From Clostridia bacterium (GTDB lineage Bacteria; Bacillota; Clostridia; Christensenellales; HGM11417): a stretch of 6,567 bases of DNA. The translations under genes were made by a program, and so were the position numbers. This document shows, piece by piece, positions 5,726 to 6,567 of this stretch (positions are counted from its first letter, which is position 1; each line of letters opens with the position of its first letter). The DNA is taken from assembly GCA_017407365.1 (NCBI GenBank), contig JAFQWR010000187.1:1-6567 (forward strand). The letters are read 5' to 3'. Below the pieces are notes generated by a model. That model searched no databases, was not told where the DNA came from, and was given only the letters and a program-made list of their open reading frames with translations.

Positions 5726-6567
5726 ATGTATCAGTATCAATTTGCGGAAAACAGCGAGCTTATGCAGGATGGAAAAAAGGATAAGAGGAAGCTGATTAAG
5801 GAGCTAAAGGCGCTCGACGATACGCTGACGGGCAAGGATGCGGGCTTGAAGGAAACGCCCGATTTTACCAAAAAGACGTATGAGGGTATGACGGACGAGG
5901 AAATCGAAAAAAGTGCAAGGGCGCAGGCAGAGTACGAAAGAGAGGCTGCCGAAATGGAGCTTGACAGGGACACGAAGGAGAGAGAGCAAACGCTTTTGCA
6001 GAAAGAAAACGAGGCAAGGGAGCAGGAGCAGGCGCGTATCCGTGCGCTGGAGGAGGCGTACGGCGAGGCGAAAAAGAGTGCAGAAAACGAGGCGCTCAGG
6101 CGCGGGCTTGCACGCTCTTCCATTGCCTTAGAGCAGCAGCAGGAATACGAGCAGGAAAAAATCAAGGACGTTTACGCCGTGCGTGAGCAGACCTTAAAGG
6201 CGCTTTCTTCCCTTTCGCAGGAGCTCAGCACGCTGAGAGAGGAAAAGGCAAGGGCGGTTGCCGCTCTCGACTTAAAGCTTGCGGCGGACGTCAGCGCAAA
6301 AATCGACGCGCTCAAAAAGGAGCGTGACAGCCGTCTGGAGGAGGTGCTGGAATACAACAACACGCTTGCCGAAAAGGCGGCGGACTACGAAAACGACCGC
6401 GCGCAGACGGACCTTGCCTACCGTAAGTATTACGACAGCACGCAGGCGCAGACGGGCCCTGCCTCTACCAAAGTGCGCGAGCAGAAGATTCAGGCGGCTA
6501 TCGCATATTACGATGCGATGGATAAAAAGGAGGCATTCAGCGAGCTTCTTTCGGATGAGGAAATCAA
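5726..6567 (+). CDS. Coiled-coil phage virion protein, 3' end missing
   Basis: The frame is open for 280 codons and leaves the window at its right edge. After a short N-terminal tail (MYQYQFAENSELMQDGKKDK), almost everything is predicted helical. Residues 20-32 form one helix; DFTKKTYEGMTDEEIEKSA (46-64) is a linker plus helix start. Residues 65-125 and 135-235 are long charged heptad-like coils rich in Glu, Lys, Gln, Arg and Ala. They are separated by RRGLARSSIA (125-134), a short motif I recall from phage structural proteins of clostridia. Residues 236-250 (YYDSTQAQTGPAS) break the helix before a further helix. There is no catalytic motif, signal peptide or membrane span. After a hub gene in a short-tailed phage, an internal ejection protein or tail fibre/needle-like component would fit, but so would a tail assembly factor; the function is not assigned. 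Confidence 0.65.
   Translation, partial: MYQYQFAENSELMQDGKKDKRKLIKELKALDDTLTGKDAGLKETPDFTKKTYEGMTDEEIEKSARAQAEYEREAAEMELDRDTKEREQTLLQKENEAREQEQARIRALEEAYGEAKKSAENEALRRGLARSSIALEQQQEYEQEKIKDVYAVREQTLKALSSLSQELSTLREEKARAVAALDLKLAADVSAKIDALKKERDSRLEEVLEYNNTLAEKAADYENDRAQTDLAYRKYYDSTQAQTGPASTKVREQKIQAAIAYYDAMDKKEAFSELLSDEEI

Noticed and set aside
5737..6165. Minus-strand open frame of 142 codons, serine/phenylalanine-rich and membrane-like
   Set aside because: It is the reverse reading of Glu/Lys codons (giving Ser/Phe/Leu) in the coiled-coil gene, so the apparent hydrophobicity is an artefact.
5508..6561. Direct repeat CTTTCGGATGAGG near 5509 and near 6549
   Set aside because: Thirteen bases encoding the common Leu-Ser-Asp-Glu string in two different genes; shared codon preference explains it, and no mobile-element features accompany it.
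1..6567. CRISPR array, tRNA, insertion sequence, anti-phage defence system, reverse transcriptase or recoded stops
   Set aside because: No spaced repeats, cloverleaf, transposase motifs, defence domains or internal in-frame stops were seen; the genes are explained by a phage assembly block.

Overview
The window reads as the virion-assembly (late) block of a tailed bacteriophage or prophage. All genes lie on the plus strand and are tightly spaced. The likely host is a Bacillota bacterium, probably of class Clostridia. This rests on strong AAAGGAG/AGGAGG ribosome binding sites, moderately GC-rich lysine- and glutamate-heavy coding, and protein styles typical of gut clostridial prophages. TAA, TAG and TGA all act as ordinary stops, so nothing suggests stop-codon recoding. 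No integrase, attachment site, cos/pac site, tRNA or host gene is visible, so integrated and free phage cannot be told apart.

Layout, left to right: the last 54 codons of a gene that is probably the portal (2-166); a small charged protein in the scaffold position (246-728); the major capsid protein (804-1961), the firmest functional call; an 89-residue conserved-looking protein of unknown role four bases later (1966-2235); a 171-base spacer with two possible RNA hairpins; a head-tail adaptor-like protein (2407-2958); a 123-base spacer with two hairpins; a 480-residue beta-rich protein resembling the P22 gp10-type tail hub/stopper (3082-4524); a 395-residue beta-rich protein of unknown function (4529-5716); and a long alpha-helical, coiled-coil protein that runs off the right edge (5726 to end).

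Together the genes fit one path: portal and scaffold nucleate the capsid shell, the adaptor extends the portal ring after packaging, and the hub-like protein closes and extends the neck. The order portal, scaffold, coat, adaptor, propeller-like hub parallels short-tailed P22-like phages. No tail-tube, tape-measure or tail-terminator gene is seen here. A short-tailed (podovirus-like) virion is therefore the working inference, though later genes lie outside the window. The two right-hand genes are the least understood part: one may be a second propeller-type tail or decoration protein, the other a coiled-coil virion protein. No promoter or factor-independent terminator is convincing, so the block is probably one transcript started upstream.
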